Source: VRUE01 sp963824215 | GTDB taxonomy: Bacteria > Actinomycetota > Thermoleophilia > Solirubrobacterales > 70-9 | Reading direction: 5' to 3' | Length of the DNA stretch: 64,000 nucleotides | Assembly: GCA_963824215.1 (NCBI GenBank) | Contig: CAWGOE010000004.1 | Span: 682,001 to 746,000, forward strand | In this document: positions 36,045 to 46,479 of the stretch, one piece after another | How the letters are laid out: each line of letters begins with the position of its first letter | How positions within the stretch are numbered: position 1 is the stretch's first letter | Position numbers and translations under genes: made by a program | The notes under the pieces: model-generated | What the model was told of the DNA's origin: nothing | The model's input: only the letters and a program-made list of their open reading frames with translations | Databases searched by the model: none

Positions 36045-38267
36045 ATGGCGGCCATTGGAACAAAGCCCCGCCGGCCGGGCGGCGCAGTTCCGCCCCCGCC
36101 TCCGGCACCTCCTAGCAAGCCCGCGCACCCGCGGCTGAAGAAGCTGCGCATTCTTTTCGTCCTGCTCGGCCTCGCTGTTCTCGCCGTCGTCTCAATGGTC
36201 TTCGGGATGATGATGGCGGTCTCGAGGAACCTTCCAGCGGTCTACGACTTCGCCGCCTACCAGGCCTCCCAGAACAGCGAGGTCTATGACGCATCCGGTG
36301 AGCCGATCGGCACCCTGACCAGCAACGAGAACAAGATCCTGCTCGAGTCGGGCGAGATCTCGCCCAACATCAAGAACGCCGTGGTCTCGATCGAGGACGC
36401 GCGCTTCTACGAGCACGACGGTGTCGACTTCCAGGGCATCGGCCGGGCCCTGGTGCAGGACATCCTCTCGCTCAGCGCGCGCCAGGGCGCCTCGACGATC
36501 ACCCAGCAGTTCGTCAAGGACGCTCTCGCCGCGCAGAGCAACCGGACCGTGCTGCAAAAGTTCCGCGAGGCGGCTCTGGCCTACAGGCTCGAGCAGCGCT
36601 GGAGCAAGGACAAGATCCTCACCGAGTACCTCAACACGATCTATTTCGGCGAGGGCGCCTACGGGATTGAGGCAGCCGCCAGGACCTTCTTTGGCGCCGC
36701 GCACCCCGGCTGCGGCACGGCGAGCGAGCCTTGCGCATCAGTGCTTGAGCCCTGGGAGGCAGCGACGCTGGCCGGGATCATCTCCTCGCCTTCCGCCTAT
36801 GACCCGAAGATCTACCCCGAAAACGCTCTGATCCGTCGCAACATCGTGCTCGCCAAGATGCAGGAAGAGGGCTACATCACGGAGACCCAGTACGGGGAAG
36901 GGATCAAGCAGGCCCTGCCCGCGCCGGATGACATAGAGCCGCCGTCGCTGGACTCGGAGGCTCCCTACTTCACGGCCTGGCTGCGCCAGCAGCTGGTCGA
37001 TCGCTTCGGCGCCGCCAAAACCTTCTTCGGCGGGCTGAAAGTGAAGACCACGCTCGACCTGCGTCTCCAGGCGGCCGCGGAAGAAACCGTTTCCTCCTAC
37101 CTCAGCGGCCTGCCGCCCACTTCTGCTCTGGTCGTGATCGACAACCGCAACGCCGGGATCAAGGCGATGGTCGCCGGCCCGGACTTCGAGGAAAAACCGT
37201 TCAACCTGGCGACGCTCGGTCATCGTCAGCCGGGCTCCTCGATCAAGCCGATCATCCTCACCACCGCGCTCGAACAAGGCATCTCACCGGAAACCGTCTA
37301 CGAATCAGCTCCGCAGGTCTTCACCTTCGGTAAGAAGGATCAGGAACTGTTCGAGGTCAAGAACTACGCGGACAGCTACCTCGGCTCCGCTTCCCTCGCC
37401 ACCGCGACGACCTACTCCGACAACGCCGTCTATGCCCAGGTCGGCCTCGAAAGCATCGACGGCGGCACCCGAGCTATCGCCGGCACCGCCCACAAGCTCG
37501 GGGTCCAGACCCAGCTCTCGACCAATCCCGCGATGGTCCTCGGCGGCCTCAAGGAAGGCGTGACCCCGCTCGAGTGGAGCTACGCCTTCTCAACCCTGGC
37601 CAATAACGGCGACCGGGTTAGCGGCACGCTTGCGCCAAGGCCGGGCGACAGCCCAGTTGCATACACCGAAGTCACGGATCAAGACGGCGACGTGATCAAG
37701 GGCGGCGACAACGACTCGATCCACACTCAGGTGATCGATTCCGGCGTGGCCGAAGAAGCGAAGGGCATCCTGCGCTCGGTGATCACCACGGGTACCGGTG
37801 TTCGCGCCGACATCGGCGACGAAAGCCAGTGGGGCAAGACCGGCACCACCGACGAAAACATCGATGCCTGGTTCTGCGGCGCCACCGAGGAAGTCACCGC
37901 CTGCGTCTGGGTCGGCTACGCCGAAAGCGCGACGCCGATGGAAACCGAGTTCTCCGGCGGGCCGGTCGACGGCGGCACCTTCCCGGCGCTGATCTGGGCC
38001 GGCGTGATCTCCGCCTGGGAGGAGATCGCCGCGGATCGGGCGGCGGAACGAGAGAGCGAAAAGGACGCGAAGGATTCCGCCGACTCGGAGTCCAGCAGTG
38101 ATTCGTCGAGCGAGGAAGAAACCTACGTCCCGCCGGCGAGCGAAACTGAAGCGGCGCCTGCTCCTGAAACGGAAGCACCCGAAGGCGAACCGGAACCAGC
38201 CCCAACGCCGGAAGCAACCCCCGAAGCCGCCCCCGAATCGGGCGGCGGCGGCATCACTGCTGGGTAG
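36045..38267 (+). CDS. Class A penicillin-binding protein (transglycosylase/transpeptidase)
   Basis: A 740-residue bifunctional peptidoglycan synthase. A Pro-rich cytoplasmic tail is followed by one membrane helix (about 34-58) and the GT51 domain with catalytic Glu117 in VVSIEDARFYEHDGVD and GASTITQQFVKD. The transpeptidase has SSIK near residue 398, SDN near 456 and KTG near 596. An acidic then Pro/Glu/Ala-rich C-terminal tail of about 75 residues is probably disordered. ATG at 36045 is preferred; TTG one codon earlier is possible. Its 3' end overlaps the convergent aag gene by 14 bases. Confidence 0.93.
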   Translation: MAAIGTKPRRPGGAVPPPPPAPPSKPAHPRLKKLRILFVLLGLAVLAVVSMVFGMMMAVSRNLPAVYDFAAYQASQNSEVYDASGEPIGTLTSNENKILLESGEISPNIKNAVVSIEDARFYEHDGVDFQGIGRALVQDILSLSARQGASTITQQFVKDALAAQSNRTVLQKFREAALAYRLEQRWSKDKILTEYLNTIYFGEGAYGIEAAARTFFGAAHPGCGTASEPCASVLEPWEAATLAGIISSPSAYDPKIYPENALIRRNIVLAKMQEEGYITETQYGEGIKQALPAPDDIEPPSLDSEAPYFTAWLRQQLVDRFGAAKTFFGGLKVKTTLDLRLQAAAEETVSSYLSGLPPTSALVVIDNRNAGIKAMVAGPDFEEKPFNLATLGHRQPGSSIKPIILTTALEQGISPETVYESAPQVFTFGKKDQELFEVKNYADSYLGSASLATATTYSDNAVYAQVGLESIDGGTRAIAGTAHKLGVQTQLSTNPAMVLGGLKEGVTPLEWSYAFSTLANNGDRVSGTLAPRPGDSPVAYTEVTDQDGDVIKGGDNDSIHTQVIDSGVAEEAKGILRSVITTGTGVRADIGDESQWGKTGTTDENIDAWFCGATEEVTACVWVGYAESATPMETEFSGGPVDGGTFPALIWAGVISAWEEIAADRAAERESEKDAKDSADSESSSDSSSEEETYVPPASETEAAPAPETEAPEGEPEPAPTPEATPEAAPESGGGGITAG

Positions 38268-38862
38268 GCGGCCTCGGTCTCGACACGAACTCACTGCCCG
38301 CCAGACTGAAGCGCCAGGGGCGCTCTACGGCTTTGGTGATGCCGACGCGAGGGCTGGTGACGATCTCGCCCTGCCAGCCATCCTCGTGCGGGAGCAGCAG
38401 GAATGGGTCGGCCGAGAGATCGGTGCCGTTGGCGTCCAGCCCGATGCCGAGCGCCTCGGTCAGCTTGCCTGGCCCTGAGCACAGCTCCACGTCTGGGCGC
38501 TTGCCCCGTCGCGCCTGCATCTCGTCGAGCCCCGCGGTCGGCTCGAGCGCCCGGATCAGCACCGCGGCGGCCTCGCCCTCGGGTTCGGCGACTGCGTTGA
38601 GCAGGCTGTGGATGCCGTAGGAGAGGTAGACGTAGGCCCGCCCCGGCGGACCGAACAGCGTCTCGGTGCGCTTGGTCAGGCCGACGTAGGCGTGGCAGGC
38701 AGGGTCGTCGCGCTCGTAGCTCTCGGTCTCGACGATCGCGCCGCCGCAGCCTCTGTAGAAAAGCTGGCAGCCGATCAACTCGCGGGCAACCAGGTGAACG
38801 CTGCGATCGAAGAAGGCGGCGTCGAGGCGAGACCCGATCGCCGGCGATGCCGCAACCTTCAA
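38254..38862 (-). CDS. 3-methyladenine DNA glycosylase (AAG/MPG family)
   Basis: A 202-residue base-excision repair enzyme. VARELIGCQLF, the catalytic region GGAIVETESYERDDPACHAY, GPPGRAYVYLSYGIHSLLNAV and CSGPGKLTEALGI match the family. It removes alkylated purines. The start overlaps the argH stop by 4 bases, so it is coupled to argH. The 3' end overlaps the convergent penicillin-binding protein gene. Confidence 0.9.
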   Translation of the reverse strand: MKVAASPAIGSRLDAAFFDRSVHLVARELIGCQLFYRGCGGAIVETESYERDDPACHAYVGLTKRTETLFGPPGRAYVYLSYGIHSLLNAVAEPEGEAAAVLIRALEPTAGLDEMQARRGKRPDVELCSGPGKLTEALGIGLDANGTDLSADPFLLLPHEDGWQGEIVTSPRVGITKAVERPWRFSLAGSEFVSRPRPPTQQ

Positions 38863-40250
38863 AGCTGTTCCTCGCCTGCCTGCTTCTCGACCTCGCGCAG
38901 GGTCTCGCGGGCCAGCTCCAGCTGCCGGGCGAGCGGCGCCGAGCCGGTCCCTCCCTCGATCCGCTTGGACTCCAGCCAGCTCTCCCGCTTCAGCACCTCG
39001 TAGAAGGAGCCGTCGAGGTGCTCACTGCGCTCGCGCAGGTCCTCCTCGCTCAACTCCGAGAGGGAGATGCCTCGCTCGACCGCGTCGCGGACCAGGCCGC
39101 CGACGATTCCGTGCGCCTCGCGGAAGGGCACGCCCTTGCGCACCAGCAGGTCGGCAACCTCGGTGGCGGCCAGCATCTCGTCGCCCGAGGCCTCCTCCAG
39201 TCGCTCGCGGTCGAAGCTGATCCCGGCCAGCATCCCCTCGACGGCATCGAGGCAGGACTCAACCGTCTCAATCGCGTCGAAAAGTGGCTCCTTGTCCTCT
39301 TGCATGTCCTTGCCGTAGGTCAGCGGCAGGGCGTGCATCGTCCCCAGCAGCGAGAGGTAGTCGGCGGCGACGCGCGGGCTCTTCGCGCGCAAGAGCTCAG
39401 CTGAGTCTGGATTGACCTTCTGGGGCATGATCGAGGAGCCCGAGGAGAAGGACTCGTCGAGCTCGCAAAAGCCGAACTCAGAGGAGCTCCAGATGACGAT
39501 CTCCGAGCCAAGCCGCGAGAGGTGCATCGCGCAGATCGAGGCGGCCGAGAGGTAGTCGAGGACGAAGTCGCGGTTGGAGGCGCCGTCGATCGAGTTGGTG
39601 CTGACGTAGTCGAAGCCGAGGTCGTCGGCGACCTCACGGCGGTCGATCTCCCAGTTGACCCCAGCCAAAGCACCTGAGCCGAGTGGCATCACGCTGGCGC
39701 TGTCGAGCGCGAACTGGAAGCGCAGTACATCGCGCGCGAGCATCCAGAAATAGGCGAGCATGTGGTGTCCGAGGTAGACGGGCTGCGCGCGCTGCAGGTG
39801 GGTGTAACCGGGCATCGGCCAGTCCTTGTGGCGTTCGCCGAGCTCGAGCAGGCGTTGCATCGCCGCCCGGGAGAGCTCGATCGCGCGCATCGAGTGGGCC
39901 TGCACGAGCATCGCCACGTCGGTCGCGACCTGGTCGTTGCGCGAGCGGCCGGTGTGCAACTTGCCCGCCAGCGAGCCAATCTCCTCGCCAAGCAGGCGCT
40001 CGATCGCCATGTGGATGTCCTCGTCGGAGGCGGCGAAGGAGAAGCCGGCCTTGCCGATCCGCTCGTGGACCTCGTCCAGGCCTTTTTCGATCTGCTTCAG
40101 CTCGCCCTCGTCGAGCACGCCAATTCGACGTAGGGCCCGCGCGTGGGCCTGCGACTGGTCGATGTCGTAGGGAGCCAGCCGCTTGTCGAAGTCGATCGAG
40201 CGGTTAAGGCGCCAGAAGCGCAGGTCGGGTTCTTTGCGAAAGCGGGACAT
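38859..40250 (-). CDS. argH: Argininosuccinate lyase
   Basis: A 463-residue fumarase/aspartase superfamily enzyme, splitting argininosuccinate to arginine and fumarate. Signature SSGSSIMPQKVNPDSAELLRA; also KLHTGRSRNDQVATD and MPGYTHLQRAQPVYLGHH. ATG at 40250 overlaps the upstream aminotransferase stop (TGATG); the longer reading adds no conserved sequence. No other arg genes are in the window. Confidence 0.95.
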   Translation of the reverse strand: MSRFRKEPDLRFWRLNRSIDFDKRLAPYDIDQSQAHARALRRIGVLDEGELKQIEKGLDEVHERIGKAGFSFAASDEDIHMAIERLLGEEIGSLAGKLHTGRSRNDQVATDVAMLVQAHSMRAIELSRAAMQRLLELGERHKDWPMPGYTHLQRAQPVYLGHHMLAYFWMLARDVLRFQFALDSASVMPLGSGALAGVNWEIDRREVADDLGFDYVSTNSIDGASNRDFVLDYLSAASICAMHLSRLGSEIVIWSSSEFGFCELDESFSSGSSIMPQKVNPDSAELLRAKSPRVAADYLSLLGTMHALPLTYGKDMQEDKEPLFDAIETVESCLDAVEGMLAGISFDRERLEEASGDEMLAATEVADLLVRKGVPFREAHGIVGGLVRDAVERGISLSELSEEDLRERSEHLDGSFYEVLKRESWLESKRIEGGTGSAPLARQLELARETLREVEKQAGEEQL

Positions 40251-41362
40251 CAGTGCAGGGATCGGGCGAGAGCCTCGCACACCCGCGTGACGTTCGCCTC
40301 GGTCATCGCCGGGAAGAAAGGAAGCGCCAGCGAGTGCGCCGCCGCCGCTTCGGCCACTGGGAATTGGCCCTCGCGGTATCCGAGCTCGCGCAGGTGCGGG
40401 AAGAGGTGGATGCAGGGCAGATAGGCCTTGGAGGCGATCCCGTCCTCGGCGAGGCGGGCGACGATGCCGTCGCGATCGATCCCCTCTGTGAGGCGGACCG
40501 GGTAGACGAACCAGCTGCGCCGCTCGGCGCCGCGGCCGGCGATCGAGGTGGCGACGCCATCGATCGCGCCAAGACCTCCCTCATAGAGCGTGGCAACCTT
40601 CATCCGCGCCGCGAGCATCGCGTCGAGCCGCTCCAACTGCGCGACCCCGAGGGCCGCGGCGAGGTCGGAGAGCCTGTAGTTGAAGCCGAGCCCGGCGTGG
40701 TCGAGCCAGCCCATGTCCGGCGCCCGGCCCTGGTTGCGCTCGGAGCGCAGCCGCTCTGCGACCCGCGAGTCAGTGGGGACGATCATGCCACCCTCGCCGG
40801 TGGTCAGCTGCTTGTTCGCGTAGAAGGCAAAGGTGGCCAGGTTGCCGCGGGCGCCCACCGCGCGACCCTCGGAGTCGACTGCCCCCAGCGCCTCGCAGGC
40901 GTCCTCGAGGATGCCGAGGCCGTGTTTGCCGGCGAAACCCTCGAGCTCAGCCATCGCCGCCGGGTAGCCGAAGATGTGGACGGGCAGGATGCCGGTGGTG
41001 CGCTCACCAATGCCTGCCTCTGCCGCTGCCGGATCGAGGTTCAGCGTGACCGGATCGACGTCGCAGAAGACCGGGCGGGCCCCCTCGTAGAGCAGGCAGT
41101 TGGCGGAGGCGACGAAGCTGAACGGGCTGGTCAGGACCTCGTCCCCCCGCCCCCACCCGAGCGCTCGCACGCCCAGGTGCAGGGCCGTCGTCCCGCTGGA
41201 GACGGCGACGGCGTCCTCGACTCCGAGCCAGGCCGCGAACTCGCGCTCGAAGCGCTCCCCCATCGGTCCCAGCGAGAGCCGGCCCGAGCGCAGCACCTCG
41301 AGCGTTAGCTCCTCCTCCCTGTCGCCGACCTCGGGGCGCGCCAGCGGGATCGGGTCGTTCAT
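40250..41362 (-). CDS. DegT/DnrJ/EryC1/StrS family aminotransferase
   Basis: A 370-residue PLP-dependent sugar aminotransferase-type protein. PLP Lys in TFAFYANKQLTTGEGGMI; VAVSSGTTALHLGVRALG and GFNYRLSDLAAALGVAQLERL are family segments. Members aminate nucleotide-linked keto-sugars for glycans or antibiotics. No sugar-nucleotide genes are adjacent, and its pairing with argH is unexplained. A TAGGGT box 6 bases before the ATG suggests a leaderless transcript. Confidence 0.88.
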   Translation of the reverse strand: MNDPIPLARPEVGDREEELTLEVLRSGRLSLGPMGERFEREFAAWLGVEDAVAVSSGTTALHLGVRALGWGRGDEVLTSPFSFVASANCLLYEGARPVFCDVDPVTLNLDPAAAEAGIGERTTGILPVHIFGYPAAMAELEGFAGKHGLGILEDACEALGAVDSEGRAVGARGNLATFAFYANKQLTTGEGGMIVPTDSRVAERLRSERNQGRAPDMGWLDHAGLGFNYRLSDLAAALGVAQLERLDAMLAARMKVATLYEGGLGAIDGVATSIAGRGAERRSWFVYPVRLTEGIDRDGIVARLAEDGIASKAYLPCIHLFPHLRELGYREGQFPVAEAAAAHSLALPFFPAMTEANVTRVCEALARSLH

Positions 41363-41368
41363 ATCTCG

Positions 41369-41374
41369 ACCCTA
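41369..41374 (-). promoter_or_regulatory. Putative DegT gene -10 box (leaderless)
   Basis: TAGGGT on the minus strand, 6 bases before the ATG at 41362. Upstream, the 10-mer AGCGGAGCGA occurs twice (41400-41409 and 41442-41451, minus strand). Confidence 0.4.
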
Positions 41375-41450
41375 TCCAGCGACGTCCTCATAGATGATTT
41401 CGCTCCGCTCCCGGCGCAAAGAATCAGATATGGATGCTTGGTCGCTCCGC

Positions 41451-43010
<1,560 letters not shown>

Positions 43011-43063
43011 CTGATGCCTTTCGATACGAGAGTGAACCGGGAGCGCGCAGGCTGCGCCAGCCG

Positions 43064-44005
43064 CTAGGCGGCAGGCGTAATTCGCCCGGCCGGCGCCTCG
43101 ACGAAGTCGAGCCACTCCAGGTACTCCTCGGCCCGGCCGTGCAGCGCGTCCTGGAACTTGGCCTGGATCACCCGCGTTATCTCACCCGGCTCGCCCAGCG
43201 GATGGTCGTCTATCTCCCGCACCGGGACCAGCTCGGCGGCGGTGCCGGTGAGGAAGACCTCCTCGGCCAGGTAGAGCTCGGAGCGTGCGACGTCACGCTC
43301 GACCACCGTGTAGCCGAGGTCACGGGCGATCTGGATCACCGATTTGCGGTTGATCCCGTCGAGGATCGCGGCGACGTGCGGTGGCGTGACGATCTGGCCG
43401 TCGCGGACCAGGAAGATGTTCTCGCCGGAGCCCTCGCAGACGAAGCCCCGCTCGTCGAGCAGCAGAGCCTCCTCGTAGCCGGCGTTCTGCGACTCGGTCT
43501 TGGCGAGGATCGAGTTGAGGTACTGGCCCGACGCCTTGGCATGCGGAATCAACCCGCCTGAGCCGATCCGCCGCCAGCTCGACACCTTTGCCCGGATGCC
43601 GTGCTTCTGGCCCTCCTCACCGAGGTAGGCGCCCCAGGGGAAAGCGGCGATGATCAAGTCGATCGGGGCATCGGTCGCGTAGAGGCCGAGGTCGCCGTAG
43701 CCACGGAAGGCGAGCGGCCTGATGTAGCAAGAGCGCAGCTCGTTGCGGCGGATCAGCTCGCGGGTTGCCTCCGCGATCTCGGCGGTCGAGTAGGGCAGCT
43801 CGAAGTAGTAGAGCTCGGCCGACTTGGCCAGCCGGTTGAGGTGGTCCTGATGGCGGAAAACCGCTGGGCCACGCTCGGTCTCATAACAACGGACGCCCTC
43901 GAAGACCCCGGTCCCGTAGTGCAGGCCGTGGCTGAGCACATGCGTGGTCGCCTCGTGCCAGGGCACGAACTCGCCGTTCTGCCAGATCAGCTCTGCCGTC
44001 TCCAT
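43064..44005 (-). CDS. ilvE: Branched-chain amino acid aminotransferase
   Basis: A 313-residue fold-type IV PLP enzyme for the last step of Leu/Ile/Val synthesis. PLP Lys in PHAKASGQYLNSILAK; YGTGVFEGVRCYET and GFVCEGSGENIFLVRDG are typical. It lies 38 bases downstream of leuB. A TACTTT box 6 bases before the ATG may give it a leaderless transcript of its own. Confidence 0.93.
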   Translation of the reverse strand: METAELIWQNGEFVPWHEATTHVLSHGLHYGTGVFEGVRCYETERGPAVFRHQDHLNRLAKSAELYYFELPYSTAEIAEATRELIRRNELRSCYIRPLAFRGYGDLGLYATDAPIDLIIAAFPWGAYLGEEGQKHGIRAKVSSWRRIGSGGLIPHAKASGQYLNSILAKTESQNAGYEEALLLDERGFVCEGSGENIFLVRDGQIVTPPHVAAILDGINRKSVIQIARDLGYTVVERDVARSELYLAEEVFLTGTAAELVPVREIDDHPLGEPGEITRVIQAKFQDALHGRAEEYLEWLDFVEAPAGRITPAA

Positions 44006-44011
44006 CCCGGG

Positions 44012-44017
44012 AAAGTA
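44012..44017 (-). promoter_or_regulatory. Putative ilvE -10 box (leaderless)
   Basis: TACTTT on the minus strand, 6 bases before the ilvE ATG. The -35 region is not recognisable. Confidence 0.35.
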
Positions 44018-44043
44018 TGCCCGATGAGTCAGGGAAGGTCGAG

Positions 44044-45123
44044 TTAGAGCGCGGCCAGCACAGCGTCGGTCATCTCGGCGGTCCCGACCGTCCGCTCGCC
44101 GTCAACGACGAGATCTGGGGTGCGTAGGCCGCGGTCGAGGACAGCGTCGACCGCGGCCTCGATCCGCTCGGCCTCGGTGGGACGATCGAGGCCGTGACGG
44201 AGCAGGAGGGCGGTACTGAGAAACGTCGCAAGGGGGTTCGCTACGCCCTGGCCAGCGATATCCGGAGCAGAGCCGTGGACGGGCTCGAACAGACCTGGCG
44301 CTCCAGCCTCGCCGAGGCTGGCGGAGGGCAGCATGCCGAGTGAGCCGGTGAGCATCGCCGACTCATCGCTGAGGATGTCACCGAAGAGGTTCTCGGTGAC
44401 GATCACGTCGAACTCGGCGGGCCGGGAGACGAGCTGCATCGCGGCGTTGTCGACCAGCAGGTGGTCCAGCTCCACGTCCGGGTAGTCGGCGGCGAGACCG
44501 CTGACCACCTCGCGCCAGAGCCGCGAGGTCTCGAGCACGTTGGCCTTGTCGACCGAGGTGACATGGGCGGCTCGATCACTGCCCTCGGCGCGCCGCTGCG
44601 CCGCCTCGAAGCCGGCACGGGCGATGCGCTCGATCTCGGCCGTCGAGTACTCGCAGGTGTCATGCGCCGAATCCCCGTTGCGGCCGCTGTCGCCGAAGTA
44701 GATGCCCCCGGTCAGCTCGCGCACGACCAGCAGGTCGGTGCCGGCGATTCGCTCTTCGCGCAACGGGCTGGCGCCGACGAGGGCTGGGCTGGGGCGCACC
44801 GGGCGCAGGTTTGCGTACAGGCCCATCCCCTTGCGCAATCCCAGCAGGCCCTGCTCGGGGCGCGGCGCATTGGGATCGGTCGTGTCCCACTTCGGGCCGC
44901 CGACCGCGCCGAGCAGCACGGCGTCGGAGCCTTTGCAGGCCGCGAGCACCTCGTCGGTGAGGGCGACGCCATGGGCGTCAATCGAGCAGCCGCCCATCAG
45001 GTGCTCCTCGAACTCGAAATCGCCGAGTGCTTCCAGCAGTTGCTGTGCCGCGGCAACAATCTCCGGCCCAATCCCATCGCCGGGCAGCAGGACTATGCGG
45101 GGCCCGTCACTCACCGGCGGCAC
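44044..45123 (-). CDS. leuB: 3-isopropylmalate dehydrogenase
   Basis: A 359-residue NAD-dependent decarboxylating dehydrogenase, the third leucine step. IVLLPGDGIGPEIV, VVRELTGGIYFGDSG, ENLFGDILSDESAMLTGSLG and FEPVHGSAPDIAGQG.ANP match. GTG at 45123, one base after the methyltransferase stop, is chosen; GTG 45114 (VSDGPRI) is an alternative and has TAGAGT 7 bases upstream. It belongs to the leuCD-methyltransferase-leuB unit. Confidence 0.94.
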   Translation of the reverse strand: MPPVSDGPRIVLLPGDGIGPEIVAAAQQLLEALGDFEFEEHLMGGCSIDAHGVALTDEVLAACKGSDAVLLGAVGGPKWDTTDPNAPRPEQGLLGLRKGMGLYANLRPVRPSPALVGASPLREERIAGTDLLVVRELTGGIYFGDSGRNGDSAHDTCEYSTAEIERIARAGFEAAQRRAEGSDRAAHVTSVDKANVLETSRLWREVVSGLAADYPDVELDHLLVDNAAMQLVSRPAEFDVIVTENLFGDILSDESAMLTGSLGMLPSASLGEAGAPGLFEPVHGSAPDIAGQGVANPLATFLSTALLLRHGLDRPTEAERIEAAVDAVLDRGLRTPDLVVDGERTVGTAEMTDAVLAAL

Positions 45124-45124
45124 T

Positions 45125-45907
45125 CTATGCCGTCGCCTCGATGTTGAGGCGGACGTAGTCGAGGGTCAGCGGCTCGCCCGCCTCCTCCAGGACCGCTTCG
45201 GCAAACGGTTGCCTCAGCTCCTCCGGCAGTTGCGCCAGGTGAGGGCCGAGGGTCACGGTCGAGATGAACTCGAGTGGCTGCGCCGGTGTCACCGGTTTCG
45301 GCTGCAGCCAACAGCGCACCTCCGAGAAGCCCGCGTCCCATAGCTTTTCTTCGGTCAGAGTGGGCGGGGCGAAGTTCCATATTGCGCTCATCCCTTCGAA
45401 GTGCGTGACGAACTCGGGCCTCGCCATCGCCGCGGCTATCGCTTTCGCATACTCGGCGACGTTGCCCTCACCGCCGCACTGGGCGACCAGGCGCCCACCT
45501 GGTCTCAGGGCCGCATGCAGATGCCGGAAGAGGCGATCGTGATCGACGATCCAGTGGAAGGTCGCGGTCGAAAAAATCAGGTCTACGGGCTGCCCGATCT
45601 GGAGCTCGGAAAGGTCGGCGACGAGGTAGGTCGCCCTCTCCCCCAGCCGCTCCTCGGCTTTAGCGATCATCGCCTCAGAGCCGTCGACGGCGATCAACTT
45701 CCCGTCAGGGATTCTCTTCAGCAGCTCAGCGCTGACGCGTCCTGAGCCGCAGCCGGCATCGAGCACGGCCTCATCGCCATTCAGCGCGAGCCGCTCCAAG
45801 ACCTCCATGCCCCATTCAAACTGAGGATCGGACACCGCGTCGTAGGTCTCTGCGTCCCACTCGCGTGGGCCGGTGTTGATGACGCGGTTTGGCTCTGACC
45901 CACTCAC
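45125..45907 (-). CDS. Class I SAM methyltransferase, Tam/trans-aconitate methyltransferase-like
   Basis: A 260-residue Rossmann methyltransferase. SAM motif I is AVLDAGCGSGRVSAELL, motif II acidic residue in LIAVDGSEAMIAKA, then YLVADLSELQIGQPVDLIFSTATFHWI. This pattern is closest to Tam, which esterifies trans-aconitate. It starts inside the leuD stop (GTGA) and ends one base before leuB, so it is embedded in the leucine operon. Yeast Tmt1 of the same activity class also methylates 3-isopropylmalate, the metabolite between LeuCD and LeuB; that substrate is a reasonable guess here, not shown. Confidence 0.82.
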   Translation of the reverse strand: MSGSEPNRVINTGPREWDAETYDAVSDPQFEWGMEVLERLALNGDEAVLDAGCGSGRVSAELLKRIPDGKLIAVDGSEAMIAKAEERLGERATYLVADLSELQIGQPVDLIFSTATFHWIVDHDRLFRHLHAALRPGGRLVAQCGGEGNVAEYAKAIAAAMARPEFVTHFEGMSAIWNFAPPTLTEEKLWDAGFSEVRCWLQPKPVTPAQPLEFISTVTLGPHLAQLPEELRQPFAEAVLEEAGEPLTLDYVRLNIEATA

Positions 45908-46479
45908 AGAGCGGTCGTCACCGGGGCGGCGTCTGCCCGATGGCCCGCCTCGAACTCGTCGATCGCGGCGGCGCTCTCCAAGGTGATTCCGATGTCGTCG
46001 AGGCCGTTCAGCAGGCGGTGCTGCACATCCGGCTCGATCGCAAACTCGAAGACCCCGGCCGCACTGGTGACGGTCTGGTCGTCGACGTCGATCCGCGCCT
46101 CGCCCGCCTCGGCGACGGCGCGGCAGTGCTCCTCGTCGAGCTCGACCGGCAAGAGACCGACCTTGGTGCAGTTGGAGTAGAAGATGTCGGCGAAGGACGG
46201 CGCGATGATCGCCTCGAAGCCGAAGTCCTCAAGCGCCCAGGGAGCGTGCTCGCGCGAGGAGCCGCAGCCAAAGTTGCGCCCGGCGACCAGAATCGGATTC
46301 GGCTCCAGCTCTATCTCACCGTCGCGCAACCAGTCATAGAAGAGGAACTCACCAAAGCCGGTCCGCTCGACCCGCTTGAGGAACTGCTTGGGGATGATCT
46401 GGTCGGTATCGACATCGGCCCTGTCCAGAAACGACACCTTGCCCTCGATCACGTCTATCGGCCTCATCTTCAGCTCCAA
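45904..46479 (-). CDS. leuD: 3-isopropylmalate dehydratase, small subunit
   Basis: A 191-residue swivelling domain of isopropylmalate isomerase. RADVDTDQIIPKQFLK, FGCGSSREHAPWAL and SFADIFYSNCTKVGLLPV are the family motifs. It works with LeuC to isomerise 2- to 3-isopropylmalate. The ATG at 46479 overlaps leuC by 10 bases; ATG 46467 (MRPIDVIEG) is an alternative start. Confidence 0.94.
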   Translation of the reverse strand: MELKMRPIDVIEGKVSFLDRADVDTDQIIPKQFLKRVERTGFGEFLFYDWLRDGEIELEPNPILVAGRNFGCGSSREHAPWALEDFGFEAIIAPSFADIFYSNCTKVGLLPVELDEEHCRAVAEAGEARIDVDDQTVTSAAGVFEFAIEPDVQHRLLNGLDDIGITLESAAAIDEFEAGHRADAAPVTTAL

